Part shown: positions 60,467 to 64,000 of the stretch, in pieces
How positions within the stretch are numbered: the first letter of the stretch is position 1
How the letters are laid out: each line of letters starts with the position of its first letter
From: Pseudomonas sp. MAG733B
Lineage (GTDB): Bacteria; Pseudomonadota; Gammaproteobacteria; Pseudomonadales; Pseudomonadaceae
NCBI RefSeq assembly: GCF_036884845.1
Contig: NZ_CP145732.1
Coordinates: 3,100,001 to 3,164,000 of the forward strand
Length of the DNA stretch: 64,000 nt
Reading direction: 5' to 3'
The notes under the pieces: model-generated
The model's input: only the letters and a program-made list of their open reading frames with translations
What the model was told of the DNA's origin: nothing
Databases searched by the model: none
Program-made: the position numbers and the translations under genes

Positions 60467-62908
60467 TCAAAACTCCGGCGTGTACTTCACGCTGAACATC
60501 AAATTGCGCGGGTCGCCGAAGTTGTTGTTGCCGTCGAGCTGGTTGTATCCCGCCGTGTAGTAATGCTTGTCGAACAGGTTGTTGGCGTTCAGTGCCAGGC
60601 CGATTTCCGGCGTGAGCTGGTAGCCGACCCGCGCATTCCACACGGTGTAACCCGGTACCTCGAAGGTGTGCTCGTAACCCAGCGTATGGCTTTGAGTGGT
60701 GAAGCCCAAGCCGGTGCTGACGCGACTCCAGTCGCCGCTGAACTGGTAATCGCTCCAGACCCGCAGCATGTGCTTGGGCGTCCAGGTGCTGAAGACTTTG
60801 CCTTCGTTGACCGGGTCATCCAGGTACTTGGTGGTGTTGTAGGTGTAGCCGGCGAACAGTTGCAGACCGGTGAGCACTTCGCCGCTGATTTCAGCATCGA
60901 TCCCCTGGCTGCGAACCTTGCCCGAGGCCGTCGAGCAGTACGAACCGTCGCAGGCAAAACCCGAAGCCAGGTCGTTGACCGCGCGGTTCTCCTGGTCGTA
61001 ACGGAACACCGCCAGGGACGTGTTGACCCGGCCATCCATCAGCTCACCCTTGAGGCCGATTTCGTAGTTGCTGCCGATCACCGGTTTGAGCACCGAGCCG
61101 CTCGAGTCGCGCACTGTTTGTGGTTCGAACACGTCGGTGTAGCTGGCATACACCGCCCACTCACGGTTCAGGTCGTAGACGATCCCGGCGTAGGGCGTGA
61201 CTTCTCCGGTTTCGTTGGCGGTGCTTTTCGGATTGGCGGTGGCAATGTCGCTGAACGCGGCCTGGGTCCATGACTTGTAACTGTAGTCGTACCAGCTTAC
61301 CCGCGAGCCGAGCACCAGAGTCAACGGCTCGATCGGCTTGACTCGCCAACTGCCGTACAGGCCTTTTTGGCGGATATCGTATTTACTCGGCGTACCACGA
61401 CCACCGGCGGTATTGATCAAACTGTCGTAGCTGATTTCCGGGCGGTTGTGGTTGATGCCGAAGATCGTGTCATTGCTGTTGTTGAAGGTCCGGGCGAAGC
61501 GGTCGTCCGAGGTGTATTTGGAATAGTTACCGCCCAGCATCACTTCATGCTGCATGGATAAGGCGTCGAAGTGGCCGACGAGGTTCATGTCCAGGCCAAG
61601 CTTGGTCGAATCGAAGTCAGTCACGAAGTCGGCGTATTGCACGCCGCTGCCATCGGCTTCCAGGCCATCGCCGGCACTTTGCACGCGCTGGTTTTTTGCC
61701 TTGTTGTCTTCGGTCATGCGCACGGCGCCGACCTTGAAAGCCCAGTCGTCGTTGAAGCGGTGTTCGAGATCGGCATAGACCGTGTTGACATCGATGTCCG
61801 AATGGTTCCAGCGTGCGCCGGTGTAAGTTGAACGCGACACATCCACTGGCGAACCGTCGGCATAGCGAGGCAGACCGCGGATCATCGGGCGCGATTCGCC
61901 GTTGGATTGACTGACCGCCAGGCCCAGGGTGGTGTCTTCACGAAGATCGATGTCCAGTGCTCCGTACAACGAGTGTGTCTTGCTCCATTCGTAGTCGATG
62001 AAGGATTGGCTCTGGTCCTCGTCGGCAACGAAGCGGCCACGCACGGTTCCGGTCTGGTTCAGCGGGCCACCGGCATCCACTTGCAGGCCGTAGTGATCCC
62101 AGGAACCGGCCTTGCCGGTGACGGTCACGGTCGGGGCGTTCTGGCCGCGCTTGCGTACCAGGTTGATCGCGCCGCCGGGGCTGCCGGTGCCTTGAAGCAG
62201 GCCGGACGCACCGCGCAGCACTTCCATGCGATCGAAGAAAATCAGGTCCTGTGTGGCCCAGTTACCCAACGCATAGGTGTTGCGCGGGATCGGCACGCCG
62301 TCGTACTGCCAGTCATCGATCTGGAAACCGCGCGAGGTCACGATCAGGCCTTTGCCGACGCCCTGAACGCCGACCAGGCCGGTGGTCTGGTTGACCGCAT
62401 CTTTGAGATCGACCAGGTTCTGGTCGTCCATCTGTTTGCGCGTCATCACCGTGACCGACTGCGGAATTTCCTTGAGGGTATGGGTGCCCTTGCCGATCGT
62501 CACCGCTTTGGCCGCGTAAGAACCCGAGCCTTCGGTGGTGGCGTCGGCGCTGTTTTCGATGATGTTGGTCGCGCCCAGTTGCAGCGCAGCGGTGTTGGTC
62601 GTGGCCGGCTCGACGCTGAAGTTGCCCTGTTCGGTCACTCGCAGTTGCAGGCCGCTGCCGCTCAGCGCTTTTTGCATGGCTTCTTCAGGGGACAACTGGC
62701 CGATGACCGCCGGTGCCTGTTTGCCCTGTACCAGCGAAGGCTCCAGCGAGACGATGTGCCCGCTCTGGCTGGCGATGGCATTCAGCGTGCTGGCGAGCGG
62801 GCCGGCGGGCAGGTTGAAGGGCAGGGTTTGCGCCTGCGCCAGGGTAGGGCCGGCCAGGGCTGCCAGGGCAACGGCGACGGAAAGCGAGTGGGACCACGGG
62901 TTGAACAC
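60467..62908 (-). CDS. TonB-dependent siderophore receptor with signalling domain
   Basis: This 813-residue outer-membrane receptor has a signal peptide (SLSVAVALAALAGPTLAQAQ) and an STN signalling domain (about 28-98: LPFNLPAGPLASTLNAIASQ). A plug (KEIPQSVTVMTRKQMDDQNL and RVEVLRG-like RMEVLRGASGLLQGTGSPGG) and a 22-strand barrel ending in Phe follow. The STN domain means it can signal to the neighbouring FecR and ECF sigma factor when a ferri-siderophore binds. It resembles FpvA/FoxA-type receptors; the siderophore is not predictable. Confidence 0.94.
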   Translation of the reverse strand: MFNPWSHSLSVAVALAALAGPTLAQAQTLPFNLPAGPLASTLNAIASQSGHIVSLEPSLVQGKQAPAVIGQLSPEEAMQKALSGSGLQLRVTEQGNFSVEPATTNTAALQLGATNIIENSADATTEGSGSYAAKAVTIGKGTHTLKEIPQSVTVMTRKQMDDQNLVDLKDAVNQTTGLVGVQGVGKGLIVTSRGFQIDDWQYDGVPIPRNTYALGNWATQDLIFFDRMEVLRGASGLLQGTGSPGGAINLVRKRGQNAPTVTVTGKAGSWDHYGLQVDAGGPLNQTGTVRGRFVADEDQSQSFIDYEWSKTHSLYGALDIDLREDTTLGLAVSQSNGESRPMIRGLPRYADGSPVDVSRSTYTGARWNHSDIDVNTVYADLEHRFNDDWAFKVGAVRMTEDNKAKNQRVQSAGDGLEADGSGVQYADFVTDFDSTKLGLDMNLVGHFDALSMQHEVMLGGNYSKYTSDDRFARTFNNSNDTIFGINHNRPEISYDSLINTAGGRGTPSKYDIRQKGLYGSWRVKPIEPLTLVLGSRVSWYDYSYKSWTQAAFSDIATANPKSTANETGEVTPYAGIVYDLNREWAVYASYTDVFEPQTVRDSSGSVLKPVIGSNYEIGLKGELMDGRVNTSLAVFRYDQENRAVNDLASGFACDGSYCSTASGKVRSQGIDAEISGEVLTGLQLFAGYTYNTTKYLDDPVNEGKVFSTWTPKHMLRVWSDYQFSGDWSRVSTGLGFTTQSHTLGYEHTFEVPGYTVWNARVGYQLTPEIGLALNANNLFDKHYYTAGYNQLDGNNNFGDPRNLMFSVKYTPEF

Positions 62909-62995
62909 AGCATTCTCCTGAAGGTGTAAGTGTCAGGAGATAGGTGGGATGAGAAATGAAAACCGGACACAAATAAGAGTCATTTTCAAAAAAAA

Positions 62996-63976
62996 TTATT
63001 GTTTGGGTGTTTTTGCCCGGATCAACGTCAGCCACGGACTGTAGTGATCGACCCGGATCGGCAGGGTTTCCGCCAGCGCCGCGAAAGTCCGGGCGGGGTC
63101 ATTGAGGGGAAATACGCCCTGGACCCGCAAGTCGCGGACTTCAGGGGATACGCGCACAAATCCACGGCTGTAGGGACGCAAGGCTTGCACGACATTTTCC
63201 AGCGGTTCGTCCAACACGTTGAGACGGCCGCTGAGCCAGTCGGCGCGATGTTGCTGATCGCCGCTGACAGGTTCGATGCGCCGCGCGTAGAGCAGGGCCG
63301 ATTGGCCTTCCTGCAAGACACGTTGAGTGCCATCAAAGAGCCTGGCCTCGACGGAATGTTCCAGCACCACCACGCGACTGGCGTCTTGCTCCTGGGACAC
63401 CAGAAAACGCGTACCCAATGCGCGCACTTCGCCCTGGGCGGTGCGCACGCGCAGGGGGCGTCGGGGATCGGGCGCCACCTGAATGACCAACTCGCCCCGA
63501 CGCAGGATGACCAGCCTTTGCTGGTCGTCGAAATGCAGATCCACCGCGCTGTCGGCATTCAGGCTCAGGCGGCTGCCGTCGGCCAGATTGAAACTTTCGC
63601 GTTGCCCGCGCCCGGTGTGCAGATCAGCAAGCAACGAGTCGCCCAGCGGGCTGCGCGCACCAATCCACATACCGCCTCCAAGCAGACCAAGACCGGCGAT
63701 CACCCGCAGCGCATCACGCCGCGAAGCGTGAGGCTGCAAGAGAATCTGCCGTGCGTGCTCGCTCTGGCCCGGCAAGCGTCGATCGAGGGCACGAACCGTA
63801 TTGAACGAACCACCGAGGCGTTCCTGCAAACGTGCCCAAGCCTGGACGTGCGCAGGGTCCATGGCCAGCCAGGCATTAAAACGTTCCTGCATCGCGGCGG
63901 TGGGCGTACCGGCGCGCAGACGCACCATCCAGTCGATGGCCTGCTCGCTGACAGGGTCCAGGCGCGGCGTGCTCAT
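62996..63976 (-). CDS. FecR-family anti-sigma/sensor protein
   Basis: This 326-residue protein has an N-terminal cytoplasmic domain (SEQAIDWMVRLRAGTPTAAMQ and FNAWLAMDPAHVQAWARL), a membrane segment (VIAGLGLLGGGMWIGA) and a periplasmic FecR domain (GRGQRESFNLADGSRLSLNADSAVDL-like sequence). It controls an ECF sigma factor in response to the TonB receptor encoded next to it. The ATG at 63976 overlaps the upstream partial frame as ATGA; the longer GTG start at the window edge is rejected. Confidence 0.93.
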   Translation of the reverse strand: MSTPRLDPVSEQAIDWMVRLRAGTPTAAMQERFNAWLAMDPAHVQAWARLQERLGGSFNTVRALDRRLPGQSEHARQILLQPHASRRDALRVIAGLGLLGGGMWIGARSPLGDSLLADLHTGRGQRESFNLADGSRLSLNADSAVDLHFDDQQRLVILRRGELVIQVAPDPRRPLRVRTAQGEVRALGTRFLVSQEQDASRVVVLEHSVEARLFDGTQRVLQEGQSALLYARRIEPVSGDQQHRADWLSGRLNVLDEPLENVVQALRPYSRGFVRVSPEVRDLRVQGVFPLNDPARTFAALAETLPIRVDHYSPWLTLIRAKTPKQ

Positions 63977-64000
63977 GGCGCCATCTCGCTCAGATAGCAC
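63973..64000 (-). CDS. C-terminal end of probable FecI-type ECF sigma factor
   Basis: Only eight codons are visible (CYLSEMAP) before a TGA that overlaps the fecR start as ATGA. This is the normal layout of sigma factor and FecR genes. Too short for identification on its own. Confidence 0.45.

Noticed and set aside
62909..62995. A possible Fur box upstream of the TonB receptor (TGAAAATGACTCTTATTTG region on the minus strand).
   Set aside because: Only partial agreement with the Fur consensus; AT-rich sequence can match by chance.

Overview
The window looks like a chromosomal segment of a fluorescent-group Pseudomonas. The grounds are high GC, many inverted REP pairs of the Pseudomonas type (arms related to GTGGGAGCGGGCTTGCTCGCG), OprD-family porins, DUF6124 and DUF1302/DUF1329 proteins, an OsmC-YcaO fusion and MalT-like LuxR regulators. 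No rRNA, tRNA, CRISPR array, integrase or intact insertion sequence was seen.

Region 1 (1-25.4 kb) is a large acyl-CoA catabolic cluster. A leftward operon holds an acyl-CoA dehydrogenase, a lipid-transfer/SCPx-type thiolase, two small MaoC-type hydratases and two short-chain dehydrogenases. A MalT-like regulator follows. Rightward genes encode an enoyl-CoA hydratase, two tandem acyl-CoA ligases, a second dehydrogenase/thiolase pair paralogous to the first, the DUF1302/DUF1329 envelope pair, a second MalT-like regulator, an aldehyde dehydrogenase, a zinc alcohol dehydrogenase and two adjacent acyl-CoA dehydrogenases. Together they can carry an alcohol through aldehyde, acid and CoA ester and then beta-oxidise it. 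The substrate is unknown and may be bulky or branched. A 17-bp palindrome, near CCACCY-GATSC-GGGTGG, lies 65-115 bp upstream of five start points, with a weaker version at a sixth. It looks like the shared operator of an undescribed regulon.

Region 2 (25.5-36.8 kb) is mixed housekeeping and accessory DNA: a GFA-domain protein, a serine hydrolase, cytochrome b561, a methyltransferase, OsmC-YcaO, a VOC protein, an OprD porin next to a secreted amidohydrolase, two hypothetical proteins, a DUF1704 HExxxH protein and a HIT-like protein.

Region 3 (about 36.9-40.1 kb) is an AT-rich island with a two-gene Septu-like defence system (ABC-type ATPase plus HNH nuclease) between imperfect inverted copies of an intergenic repeat. 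Right of it lies a strongly structured leader upstream of a DUF6124 gene, with two TTTAGTAG-loop hairpins and a hairpin covering the Shine-Dalgarno sequence.

Region 4 (41-48.6 kb) has a DUF2252 protein, a PaaI-like thioesterase, the reverse transsulfuration pair (cystathionine beta-synthase and gamma-lyase), a small membrane protein, a glutathione transferase and an OprD-family porin, followed by a four-unit REP array.

Region 5 (49.1-57 kb) is a multicomponent phenol hydroxylase system: a DmpR-type sigma-54 activator divergent from dmpKLMNOP, two activator sites, a sigma-54 promoter and an outer-membrane channel gene. No ring-cleavage genes follow, so catechol is probably processed elsewhere.

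Region 6 (57.1-64 kb) has an amidase, a polyamine-type periplasmic binding protein, and a TonB-dependent siderophore receptor with its FecR regulator and the last codons of what is probably the ECF sigma factor.
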